From a virus: a stretch of 36,360 nucleotides of DNA. Of this stretch, positions 17,073 through 24,282 are shown one piece after another (within the stretch, counting starts at the first letter, position 1; every line of letters begins with the position of its first letter). Both the position numbers and the translations under genes were made by a program. Location: positions 1 to 36,360 of the IMG/VR virus record IMGVR_UViG_3300015360_000107. One strand, given 5' to 3'. The notes beneath the pieces were generated by a model. The model did no database searches and was not told the origin of the DNA. It saw only the letters and a program-made list of their open reading frames with translations.

Positions 17073-18407
17073 TTATCTGGATCTTCTTCTATTTTTCCAG
17101 AACCACGGAGAAGGTGGAGCGTTGGTACCTCCAGTTGAAGGAGCTAAAGCAGTCCCTCGAAGGAAGACTTGATCTGGAGATTCCCCAAATCTGAATGGCA
17201 CTGACGCACCCACGTCACCTGCGATCATCTTAGGATGAAATCCCGCCGAAGGGATCTCATTCATCCTAAGTCCATAGTGTTCTATGGTCATCGCTCCACT
17301 ACCACCAGTAACTATCATCCAGTTGATGTCATCCCCTGGAGCCAGTGCGACACTCGCAGTGTTTTCAAACCAACCAGTTCCACCACCCGCAACAGTCACC
17401 GTAAGTCCTGTACTAGCTCCATTCTTCCTCAGCGTGAGAACGGTATTTGTAATCGTTGCATTCGCAGAGATATGCAGTTCGGCTATCGTAGCTGTACAAG
17501 CTTCTGTGATGCGAGCTTTCGTATGCTCTTCTGTACCGTATGCTTCAGGAGAACCAAAAATAGGCTCATATAATGTAGACCCTCCCGTACTATATACGAG
17601 GGCATTAGAACTAACAGCTTGTACAGCTCCAGTTGTGTGAAACTCTGTTCGCTGATTAGCATTGAAGTTACCAGCTCCCCCTCCACCCAAGACATATCTA
17701 CCTAATGTATCATCAACAGCAACGCTATCCGTGTTAATATTATCAGTAAATGTTCCAGTAGCCCCCGCAGCAATGGACAAAAGTATATTTCCATCTGCTG
17801 CATTCTTACGAATCCCACATGTGGTTGCTGTTGATCTACCATTAGTGAAAACAACAACAGTGAGATATCGAAGTGTCCCAGCAACTTTTGTTCGGAAGCT
17901 AGCCGATGGACTTTCTGTAGCAGATAAGAAAGCGGATCCTCCTATACGAACAAAGTTTTTTGTACTAGCGGACGAATAATTACTTGACTGACCACACGCG
18001 AAGGTAGAAACATATTTCCCTGTTTGGTTTCTTGAACATCCCTTCGACGAAAGTGTTATTGACGTACCACCCGCAGCGGCGATCAGTTGCATGTTAACAG
18101 TCTGACCTATACTACAAATGTCAGTATTAACATCATCGAAAAACTGACCCGTTAACCCGGTAGTGATCGTAACTACTTGATTACCGTTGGCGCCGTTAAC
18201 CCTGAATCTCAGAGTAGCAGATCCAGATAGCGTATTTGCTGTAACTCTAGCAATGAGATTTGAGTATGTTGCTGCTTCTTGTAGAGTTACTTGTGATTGC
18301 GCTTCTGTTCCATTGAACTCCCCCGCAGCGGAGATAGCAAGAGAAGATGTAGTGTTTTGGTTGAAGGCTTGAGAGGCTCGAAAAGCCACATTCAAAGCTT
18401 TAGACAT
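17073..18407 (-). CDS. virion/adhesin protein with three tandem ~130-residue repeats
   Basis: A 444-residue beta protein containing three copies of one module. Cores lie near residues 65-108, 195-239 and 323-366. Each has a strand and turn (RFRVNGANGN / CGIRKNAADGN / LTLRKNGASTG), then T-I/A-x-G-x-T-G-x-F and a D-x-x-N-T-D-like stretch, then D/Q-x-x-x-x-x-V. Spacing is 128-130 residues. The pattern suggests jelly-roll or other beta-sandwich lectin-like modules. The C-terminus is Pro/Trp then strongly basic (KNRRRSR). It is next to the tailspike and probably contributes to attachment or capsid fibres. The family was not recognised. Confidence 0.75.
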   Translation of the reverse strand: MSKALNVAFRASQAFNQNTTSSLAISAAGEFNGTEAQSQVTLQEAATYSNLIARVTANTLSGSATLRFRVNGANGNQVVTITTGLTGQFFDDVNTDICSIGQTVNMQLIAAAGGTSITLSSKGCSRNQTGKYVSTFACGQSSNYSSASTKNFVRIGGSAFLSATESPSASFRTKVAGTLRYLTVVVFTNGRSTATTCGIRKNAADGNILLSIAAGATGTFTDNINTDSVAVDDTLGRYVLGGGGAGNFNANQRTEFHTTGAVQAVSSNALVYSTGGSTLYEPIFGSPEAYGTEEHTKARITEACTATIAELHISANATITNTVLTLRKNGASTGLTVTVAGGGTGWFENTASVALAPGDDINWMIVTGGSGAMTIEHYGLRMNEIPSAGFHPKMIAGDVGASVPFRFGESPDQVFLRGTALAPSTGGTNAPPSPWFWKNRRRSR

Positions 18408-18633
18408 ACTTTCTCCTCTTGACCTTCAAACGTAACTTTTCAACCATTCTCTCCTCCTCCTGATCTTCACATGATTGAATCTTCTTCTCGATCTCCGTAT
18501 TATTTTTGCGCTGCTCTGCGTAGATATCCAGAAGAAGCCATCCACGATGATAGATACATCTCACTGACTCTGGTTGCTCCAGCTCTCGATTAGTGACGAT
18601 TCGACAATCACAGGTGTCTGGTTCCCATATCAT
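18400..18633 (-). CDS. small Cys/His (zinc-binding-like) protein
   Basis: Starting at the ATG at 18,633, which overlaps the tailspike stop as ATGA, this is a 77-residue protein. The N-terminal third carries WEPDTCDCRIV and RCIYHRGW, a C-x-C...C-x-x-H arrangement that could hold one zinc ion. The rest is a charged helix (NTEIEKKIQSCEDQEEERMV) ending in a basic tail. I recall similar W-x-P-D-T-C-x-C small proteins in other phages without a known role. A GTG at 18,648 is an alternative start. Confidence 0.65.
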   Translation of the reverse strand: MIWEPDTCDCRIVTNRELEQPESVRCIYHRGWLLLDIYAEQRKNNTEIEKKIQSCEDQEEERMVEKLRLKVKRRKYV

Positions 18634-20726
18634 CTTGAGAATGCCCACGGTTGCATTGAGAGGAGAGCCGCATTAAGTTGTGTATGATCTACGCCTGGAA
18701 CACTGCCACCCACGCCATCATCATTACCAGGAGCCGAGATGATACCTGTTGCAGTATCGAATCCCATCGCCGCTGCGTTAGCGTAAGTTGTTTGTCCTGG
18801 GGTATATGTTCCACCGCCAATAGGAGCAGTACCATATACAGTATTTCCCGCCCAGTTGTAACTTCCACCTGAGTATTGATTTAAGCACGATAGAGCAGTC
18901 TGCCCGAAATTACCTGTTGGAGTTTCACCGAAGATACCGGGATTGGGGCCAACGTAATTATTAATCCTGATTGACGTTGCCCCACTTCCACCTAGTTCCA
19001 TATATGAAACATTCCCCGGAACAACTGTAGCTGTCCACCGATCAATCAAGACACTTTGATTATCAGCGAATAGTTTGAAGGGGCGACATCCCGTAGAGAT
19101 CCCATACGTCGTTCCGAGATTCTGCAAGAATATGTTATCTAGTGCTATTCTAGCTGAAGGATTCATCGGAAGCGTACCTGGGACATACCTGATCCTCGCA
19201 TGTACGGTGATTCCTGCGGGGCAGTCCTTGAACAAATGGTTATGAACTACGATATCCTGATTGATATTCGCCGCAGAGTTGATATCTCCCCCCTCCTGGA
19301 GATTTTGGAATATCATGGAGATACCATTCTGTCCTGTTGCAGCATTCCGATGCGTGATACAATTCAGAATGAACCACCTCGAAACGTTCTTAGATTCGAA
19401 ACCGTTCTTCATCCCCAAAGCCGCATTTCCACCATTTTCTGTCATCCACGAAAGCTTCTTAGCGCAAACGACATTCACGCTAAGGATGTCCGATGGATCG
19501 CAAATACCTGTACCAGGCAAGACTGGATCAGCTCCGCCGTATAGATCTCCAATTCCAAGAGATTCAATATACACGTTACGACTGTAGATGTATTTAGACT
19601 GACTGTATCCACCCATCCCCTTTGTTTCGTTAGAGCCTGTCCTGATATTGATGATCCAAGATTCCAGGAAGGCAAGCTGTTGTCCGTTACGAAGGATTCC
19701 ATTCTTCATAGTTCCAGCATTTAATCCATCAACAATACACCGATCCAAGACAAAATTCTTCGGTGCTGTTGACATATCAGTGGCTGAGGGATTACGAATA
19801 GTAATAAGCCCAAAATTTCCCGCAAATGCTTGTGGCCTTAATACAATCCCCGTGAATGTTACACGAGCTAAGTTGGGATTATCAATTAGAATTAGCCCAT
19901 CTTCTGTATTCGTTACTGGTCCGGTCCAGATGGAACAAGCTTCTACAGCAGCGATTGAAGGCATTACATTCGCTGTTGGGAGCGTTCCACTGAATGTCAC
20001 AAACAGAATTCGATCTGCTCCTCCAACATTCGGGGGTTTCCACCCAAAAGCCCCAGAATCAGGCAACGTCAAAGCTGTTGGGACTCTAATCTCCCAATCA
20101 CCAGATCCAGCAACGAATTCCGCTTGGAAGGTTAAGAAGTCTGTCCATCCAGCAGCTCCAGTATTAGTTACTGTTCTGATTGTTGCGGCTGCGTGGCGAG
20201 CTGAACCTACTCTCTGTACATCCCAGCCCCACAAAGGGGTAGCGGGTAGCAGGGTTTGAGTCAGCTCGTCAAAGTACACATCGTAGGCTGGAGATATTCC
20301 CCGAGGAAGTTCTGCATTGATGGTCGAGGGGCGGAAGTACCTTCCTCCAGACACAGCAACGGTGACATCTAGCGTATAGACTTGAACGCTAGGCGTTACA
20401 CCTGTACCAGTAGCGGTGATCGTAATAGCATTACCTGCCGATACGAGAGTAGCAAGAGAGACATCAAGCTGAAGACTAGCACTTGTTGATGGATTTACTA
20501 TTGACGTGGGCGTGAAGATATTCGTAACACCTGAAGGAAGCCCTGTTATACTTAGTTCAATAGCACCTGTGTAATTTGTTCTAGTAACTACAATTCCCAC
20601 CGTGACACTCCCACCCTGAAATGTAAATCCAGAGGTAGGAGTTAGGGAAAGTGAGATTGCGGGTGTTGGTGGAGGGGTGGGAGGGGTAACTGGGCTAAGG
20701 GGAGTTTTACGCAAGAACATTATCAT
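18630..20726 (-). CDS. tailspike / receptor-binding protein with Ig-like and beta-helix domains
   Basis: A 698-residue protein. After a short start, a Pro/Thr linker (PVTPPTPPPTP) leads to a bacterial Ig-like module at about 24-125 with the typical TSGFTFQGGSVTVGIVVTR and SAGNAITITATGTG pattern. From about 130 on it is a long right-handed beta-helix: repeated short rungs with Asn/Gly turns and phrases such as NFVLDRCIVDGL, YIYSRNVYIESLGIG and RWFILNCITHRN. The tail (GVGGSVPGVDHTQLNAALLS) is less repetitive. Such trimeric spikes bind and often cleave surface polysaccharide. Catalytic acidic residues cannot be assigned by eye. AGGAG lies 9 nt before the ATG. Confidence 0.8.
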   Translation of the reverse strand: MIMFLRKTPLSPVTPPTPPPTPAISLSLTPTSGFTFQGGSVTVGIVVTRTNYTGAIELSITGLPSGVTNIFTPTSIVNPSTSASLQLDVSLATLVSAGNAITITATGTGVTPSVQVYTLDVTVAVSGGRYFRPSTINAELPRGISPAYDVYFDELTQTLLPATPLWGWDVQRVGSARHAAATIRTVTNTGAAGWTDFLTFQAEFVAGSGDWEIRVPTALTLPDSGAFGWKPPNVGGADRILFVTFSGTLPTANVMPSIAAVEACSIWTGPVTNTEDGLILIDNPNLARVTFTGIVLRPQAFAGNFGLITIRNPSATDMSTAPKNFVLDRCIVDGLNAGTMKNGILRNGQQLAFLESWIINIRTGSNETKGMGGYSQSKYIYSRNVYIESLGIGDLYGGADPVLPGTGICDPSDILSVNVVCAKKLSWMTENGGNAALGMKNGFESKNVSRWFILNCITHRNAATGQNGISMIFQNLQEGGDINSAANINQDIVVHNHLFKDCPAGITVHARIRYVPGTLPMNPSARIALDNIFLQNLGTTYGISTGCRPFKLFADNQSVLIDRWTATVVPGNVSYMELGGSGATSIRINNYVGPNPGIFGETPTGNFGQTALSCLNQYSGGSYNWAGNTVYGTAPIGGGTYTPGQTTYANAAAMGFDTATGIISAPGNDDGVGGSVPGVDHTQLNAALLSMQPWAFSR

Positions 20727-20740
20727 GCTAAATACTCCTG

Positions 20741-21214
20741 TTAGTCTTCCCGAATCCAGAGTTCTACGAGGGGAGGATAGGACGCTGAGCGAGCCTGGGC
20801 GGCAATCAGCTCAATTGAGATGTTTGAATTAACAGCACCTTCGAGAATGACTCCCTCTGGATCATTATAGCTGATATCAATGCTTGATCCGGTTGGGCAG
20901 AGCAGAGTATCAAGCAATTCAGGCGATCCCGCCGTGGGTTCTACCGTATAGTTTCCTTTTATCGTACCTTGAACAGCTCCGCTTGCCGCACCGAAGCGCA
21001 AAACTGGAGTGAGTGTAGTTCCAGTACCATCCGCTCCTCGATTTCGCTGAATGAGCGCCTTGATTGGTTCGTCTGTAGCTGTAATGGAACGATCAGATAT
21101 GCGAATTCGAGTAATTCTCATACGTCTAGCTGTGACGGATGTGTTACAGCGAATGGCAGTCTTTACGGTTGCCGCTACCAAAGTTGTGATTTCTGAAAAC
21201 ACATTGAAAACCAT
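20741..21214 (-). CDS. small beta-rich virion protein
   Basis: A 157-residue protein of strands and Gly/Thr/Ser turns (MRITRIRISDRSITATDEPI, then TPVLRFGAASGAVQGTIKGN, ending YPPLVELWIRED). No signal, membrane segment or catalytic motif. It is the second gene of the leftward operon, 14 nt before the tailspike. Probably a capsid-surface or fibre-associated protein; the family is unrecognised. Confidence 0.65.
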   Translation of the reverse strand: MVFNVFSEITTLVAATVKTAIRCNTSVTARRMRITRIRISDRSITATDEPIKALIQRNRGADGTGTTLTPVLRFGAASGAVQGTIKGNYTVEPTAGSPELLDTLLCPTGSSIDISYNDPEGVILEGAVNSNISIELIAAQARSASYPPLVELWIRED

Positions 21215-21222
21215 GATAGTTC

Positions 21223-21585
21223 CTAGTTAGTGGCTTGCATTGAGAGGATGAAAGTGCGATTTGCACCTTCAGCTAGAGTAGAAACAAAGCGAATCCCACG
21301 ATTGAGAACAAGTTCCACGAATGGAACTGTTGTTCCAACAGCGGGAACATTGATTTGAACAGCGGGAGATCCATTGTACCAGTCTGTCCAAACCGCACTA
21401 GCGGAATCTGGTTCATCCTGTTGCGTTACTTGAATCTTTACTGTGCCTGTAAGGGCTGCTGGGGAGGTAATGGCAAGTCCCGCGCTTCCTCCATAACTTT
21501 TCCAGGCCCAAGCAGCCTCAGAAGTAGTCTGCCCGGACAAAATTGTAATGGGAAGCGTGATAACTCTTGAAGATGTCCCTGACAT
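21223..21585 (-). CDS. small beta-rich virion protein, first gene of the leftward operon
   Basis: A 120-residue protein predicted as beta-sandwich (SSRVITLPITILSGQTTSEA, then TGTVKIQVTQQDEPDSASAV, ending RTFILSMQATN). It begins the leftward late operon and is followed after 8 nt by a protein of similar style. Likely a minor virion component; no family recognised. Confidence 0.65.
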   Translation of the reverse strand: MSGTSSRVITLPITILSGQTTSEAAWAWKSYGGSAGLAITSPAALTGTVKIQVTQQDEPDSASAVWTDWYNGSPAVQINVPAVGTTVPFVELVLNRGIRFVSTLAEGANRTFILSMQATN

Positions 21586-21615
21586 AATTTTCTAAGGTTG
21601 AGGGTTGATGGTATA

Positions 21616-21644
21616 TGTTTAGTGGATAGGGATAATAAAGTCAA
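21616..21644 (-). promoter_or_regulatory. candidate leftward sigma70-type promoter for late operon
   Basis: On the minus strand TTGACT (21,644-21,639) is followed after 17 nt by TAAACA (21,621-21,616), about 30 nt before the first leftward start codon. The -35 matches consensus in 5 of 6; the -10 is weak (3 of 6). Late genes may instead use a phage-specific promoter. Confidence 0.35.
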
Positions 21645-21682
21645 TGAGAGTGGATTCCCCTTGCATGAAACAAGATCCCCGA

Positions 21683-21724
21683 CAAAATATTAAAAATTTT
21701 GACGCGATCAGATTATTTATAATC
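21683..21724. repeat. two operator-like palindromes
   Basis: CAAAAT...ATTTTG (21,683-21,701, 7-nt centre) and the perfect GATTATTTATAATC (21,711-21,724) lie just upstream of the leftward promoter candidate. Spacing and symmetry would suit dimeric DNA-binding proteins, but no matching regulator is identified. Confidence 0.4.
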
Positions 21725-21816
21725 AGGCTTGTTGATTTTCCCCTACCCTGGGTACGGCAGCCTCGCGCGCACGGGATAAGGACACGATCGATATCATGCA
21801 TCCGAGACGCCTCTCT

Positions 21817-21875
21817 GTCGAAGATTGATCGGCGAGACACGGCACCATACCGTGAGCGAGGTTTCAATCTTCGAC
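21817..21875. repeat. 59-nt nested inverted repeat
   Basis: GTCGAAGATTGA (21,817-21,828) is the exact inverse of TCAATCTTCGAC (21,864-21,875). Inside, after 9 nt on each side, CACGG (21,838-21,842) pairs with CCGTG (21,850-21,854) around a 7-nt loop. The symmetry is exact about the centre. There is no T-run, so it is not a simple terminator. It ends 28 nt before the candidate -35 of the next gene, so an operator, recombination site or structured element is plausible. Confidence 0.7.
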
Positions 21876-21903
21876 AAGACGCCGGAGTCAGCTTGAATCA
21901 CCC

Positions 21904-21932
21904 TTGACATTCTCTGGCACTCTACACAGATT
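21904..21932 (+). promoter_or_regulatory. candidate promoter for the GC-rich solitary gene
   Basis: Perfect -35 TTGACA at 21,904-21,909, 17-nt spacer, and a poor -10 (CAGATT) at 21,927-21,932. It ends 56 nt before the ATG at 21,989. A weak -10 with a perfect -35 can indicate activator dependence. Confidence 0.4.
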
Positions 21933-21988
21933 GTTAGCTCACGCTGCAATCACGTAGATTATTTTTTGCCACCTTACCCGGAGACGAC

Positions 21989-22522
21989 ATGCTCGAGTCA
22001 ATCGCCAAGATCCAAGTCAGCAGCAACGACGCTGCCAACTTGACTAGCCTGACCAACCTTGACGCCGCGACGTACTACGTCATGGCCCTGCAAGCGGCCT
22101 ACCCCGATGCAATGATCGATATCGTCAGTGCTCGCCAGCTTGTGTCGGCCCAGCTGGCGGACGGGTCCCCAGTGGATGACCAACGCATCAGCGAAATGCG
22201 CGAGATCATCGGCCTGACGTGGGAGCGGCTCGCGATCGACTACCCGCAGTCAGACATGCAAGAGGAAGAGGACGCAGACGAAGCCGCCTTGCAAGCGACC
22301 TATGCAGCGCTCGATATCGCCAGCGTACACGACATTTACAAGTCGTATCCCGAACACGGGCGGTACGGTATTCTGGGCAGACGCGCCAACGGCTGGATGC
22401 TGATCCTCTATCCCACATACGGGACTGGGGAGCTCACGATCAGGGAGTCGGTCCCGTCGCTGGAAATGGGCCGCTTCCTGATGCGCGCGCTGGCGACGCG
22501 GCCGCAGGACGACGTAAGCTAG
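21989..22522 (+). CDS. hypothetical GC-rich solitary gene
   Basis: A 177-residue acidic protein, clearly richer in GC than most phage genes. The first part is helical (SARQLVSAQLADGSPVDDQR). The C-terminal half is a mixed fold: DIYKSYPEHGRYGILGRRAN, then WMLILYPTYGTGELTIRE, ending in a helix (EMGRFLMRALATRP). Nothing identifies a function. GGAGACGAC precedes the ATG. The gene has its own candidate promoter, a large inverted repeat upstream and a strong terminator 20 nt downstream, so it is an independent unit. Together with its composition this resembles a recently acquired accessory (moron-type) gene, but that is inference. Confidence 0.8.
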   Translation: MLESIAKIQVSSNDAANLTSLTNLDAATYYVMALQAAYPDAMIDIVSARQLVSAQLADGSPVDDQRISEMREIIGLTWERLAIDYPQSDMQEEEDADEAALQATYAALDIASVHDIYKSYPEHGRYGILGRRANGWMLILYPTYGTGELTIRESVPSLEMGRFLMRALATRPQDDVS

Positions 22523-22543
22523 ACGGGCTGGCCAGCAGGGAAC

Positions 22544-22581
22544 AACAGGCCACCAAGGGACTCCCTCTGGTGGCCTGTTTT
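22544..22581 (+). terminator. strong rho-independent terminator
   Basis: AACAGGCCACCA (22,544-22,555) pairs perfectly with TGGTGGCCTGTT (22,568-22,579). The inner AGGG/CCCT continues the stem, and four T residues follow (22,578-22,581). It ends transcription of the solitary gene before the amidoligase region. Confidence 0.9.
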
Positions 22582-22587
22582 GCGCCC

Positions 22588-22607
22588 GGACGTGCAGGGA
22601 CGTGCAG
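22588..22607. repeat. 10-nt tandem duplicate
   Basis: GGACGTGCAG occurs twice in tandem (22,588-22,597 and 22,598-22,607); a partial third copy (GGACGTGCGG) begins near 22,642. It could be a binding-site cluster or slippage. Confidence 0.6.
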
Positions 22608-22862
22608 GGCGGTCGATCGAAATGGGGTCCACTGCTACTAGCGGACGTGCGGGGAGTTCGGGGCCCTGCAAGCCCTAAATGCAAAAGGGAAAATGGGGGG
22701 GTGTATCTTCAAAAATATAAAATCTATATATACATATATACACATATATTACTATTTAAGGGAGCCACCCTGGCTTGCTTCGCTTCACGCCATGCAGGGC
22801 CCCGACCTACCCCATATCCACTAGGCACTGAGTACCCCGCATTTCGATCAACCGCCCCGCAC

Positions 22863-22890
22863 TTGCATTCTACCACCCTCGCATTATATT
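22863..22890 (+). promoter_or_regulatory. candidate sigma70-type promoter for amidoligase operon
   Basis: TTGCAT (22,863-22,868), 16-nt spacer, TATATT (22,885-22,890; 5 of 6 to consensus). The transcript would begin about 35 nt before the start codon at 22,933. Confidence 0.5.
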
Positions 22891-22932
22891 CCCCTATTCG
22901 CGCGTCCAATCCTCATAACGGAGAGCGTCACT

Positions 22933-24279
22933 TTGCCAGCAAGATCACTCCCCATTCAGCACTGCTACTCTTGTAGCAGTCAGCTCAACACAACAACGTG
23001 CGTGTCGGTCTTTCACGAGAACCGATATGTACAAGTATGCCCAAACTATGCAGGGCGTGATTGTTCCTTCGTATGCCGCTCGTGCACAGGGCGGTTCCTG
23101 CGAATAGATCAATCCAATACCATTCGCGATCATTGTCGGGCGTGCAGTCTACTCCAAGTTGAGTGTATCGGCTGTCTTCAAATTATGGGAGCGGCCGAGG
23201 TAATAAATGGACGGTGCGCCTCTTGTGTCGAAGACCGTGATAATTATATCCGCGAATCCAATTCCGTCGCCGAACTGCGCGAGCTTGCACTTGTACGCAA
23301 CCAAGAACGTCAACGACAGTACGAACGCCAGCAGCGTGAGCATTATTTTCTGGGGTTGCCAATAATCGGCGATTATCATTCCTCTCTCAGAAAGGAAGCC
23401 ACATGGCGGTTAGCGTCAGCATGGACGCGCGCCAACAATTCCCGATTTATCGGCGTTGAGCTCGAAATCGAATCACGCGACATTTCCATATATTGCACCG
23501 ACGATTGTAATGAAGATTGTGACAACGACTGTGAAGGAACTCACGGACGCGACGAACCAGACGACAACGAAGCATGCAAACGATTTGCGCTTGCGGCGCT
23601 ACAAGCCGCTCACACACCCACATGCACAAAACGCAAGTTGTTCGCTGAACATGATGGTAGCCTCACAGCCGGCTTCGAATTAATCACTCAGCCTATGGGA
23701 CTGGATGACCAAACCACACTCTGGACGGCAGTACTACAACCATCTGTCTTGCGTGGCTGTTACAGTCACCAGACGTCAACTTGCGGACTACATGTCCATA
23801 TCAGCCGCGCGGGACTCGCTGAACTCACGATCTCCAAGGCTATCGTCGCGATCAATGATAAGTCGTGGACCGATCTAGTCCATTGCGTCGCGCGTCGCGG
23901 CTCTAACGGCTACTCTGAACGAAAGTCAAACTTGGCGTCGTGCAAGCGTGTCGCGAATATGTCCACAGCACGATACGAAATGATTAACACGCTCAATCGT
24001 GCAACTATCGAATTTCGAATTTTTCGAGGTACCTTAAAGCTAGAATCGCTGCTAGCTGCCATCGAATTTTCGAATGCCGTAATCAATTGGGCTGCCCAAA
24101 CCAGCGCGCGAGCGCTAGAAGTGCGTCACTTTCTCGCTTGGCTGGCAATGCCAGCCAATGCGCACGATACAAAAAACTTGCGCAGCATGCTCGCCACTCG
24201 TGAACCCACGCAATACAAGCACTTGATTTCAGCAAAATCCTTGCTGAAATCAACCACCACGACCGACACGGAGAACTAA
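22933..24279 (+). CDS. amidoligase-like protein with N-terminal multi-CxxC zinc-binding region
   Basis: A 448-residue protein starting with TTG after a good site (GGAGAG, 6 nt). Residues 11-98 hold CxxC pairs C11/C14, C48/C51, C68/C71, C78/C81 and C95/C98 plus C23, C36 and C44, consistent with two or three zinc sites. A charged helix follows. Residues 171-385 match the GS-like amidoligase (Amidoligase_2) pattern: RFIGVELEIES with E176/E178/E180, EHDGSL at 239-244, GFELITQP at 247-254, CGLHVHIS at 284-291, TIEFRIFRGTL at 358-368. These acidic, His and Arg positions should bind ATP-Mg and carboxylate. A Cys/Asp-rich insert lies at 188-215. The family forms amide bonds from a carboxylate and an amine. 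The substrate is unknown. Confidence 0.82.
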   Translation: MPARSLPIQHCYSCSSQLNTTTCVSVFHENRYVQVCPNYAGRDCSFVCRSCTGRFLRIDQSNTIRDHCRACSLLQVECIGCLQIMGAAEVINGRCASCVEDRDNYIRESNSVAELRELALVRNQERQRQYERQQREHYFLGLPIIGDYHSSLRKEATWRLASAWTRANNSRFIGVELEIESRDISIYCTDDCNEDCDNDCEGTHGRDEPDDNEACKRFALAALQAAHTPTCTKRKLFAEHDGSLTAGFELITQPMGLDDQTTLWTAVLQPSVLRGCYSHQTSTCGLHVHISRAGLAELTISKAIVAINDKSWTDLVHCVARRGSNGYSERKSNLASCKRVANMSTARYEMINTLNRATIEFRIFRGTLKLESLLAAIEFSNAVINWAAQTSARALEVRHFLAWLAMPANAHDTKNLRSMLATREPTQYKHLISAKSLLKSTTTTDTEN

Positions 24280-24282
24280 ATC

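Larger units (their letters stand above)
21586..21988. other. divergent control region between late (left) and right-hand genes
   Basis: A 403-nt stretch with no credible gene, where the two transcription directions meet head to head. The left half is AT-rich with two short palindromes and a candidate leftward promoter. The right half (from about 21,740) is GC-richer, with a 59-nt nested inverted repeat and a candidate rightward promoter. Operators for a switch would be expected here. No repressor or integrase gene is visible nearby. Confidence 0.65.
22582..22932. other. non-coding leader upstream of the amidoligase gene, with AT-rich block
   Basis: No convincing gene. It starts GC-rich with short repeats, passes a run of seven G (near 22,700), then a block of alternating TATATA/CATATA-type sequence (about 22,715-22,756), then a CCC-rich stretch without secondary coding signals. 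The AT block could be an upstream promoter element or melting site; a better promoter match lies at 22,863-22,890. Confidence 0.55.

Noticed and set aside
19648-20259. 203-codon rightward frame
   Set aside because: Lies wholly inside the tailspike gene on the opposite strand; composition follows the shadow of that gene and there is no ribosome site.
22219-22684. Overlapping rightward and leftward frames (140 and 144 codons) in the GC-rich gene and terminator
   Set aside because: They run through the strong terminator and are Arg/Ala/Pro-rich out-of-frame readings of GC-rich DNA.
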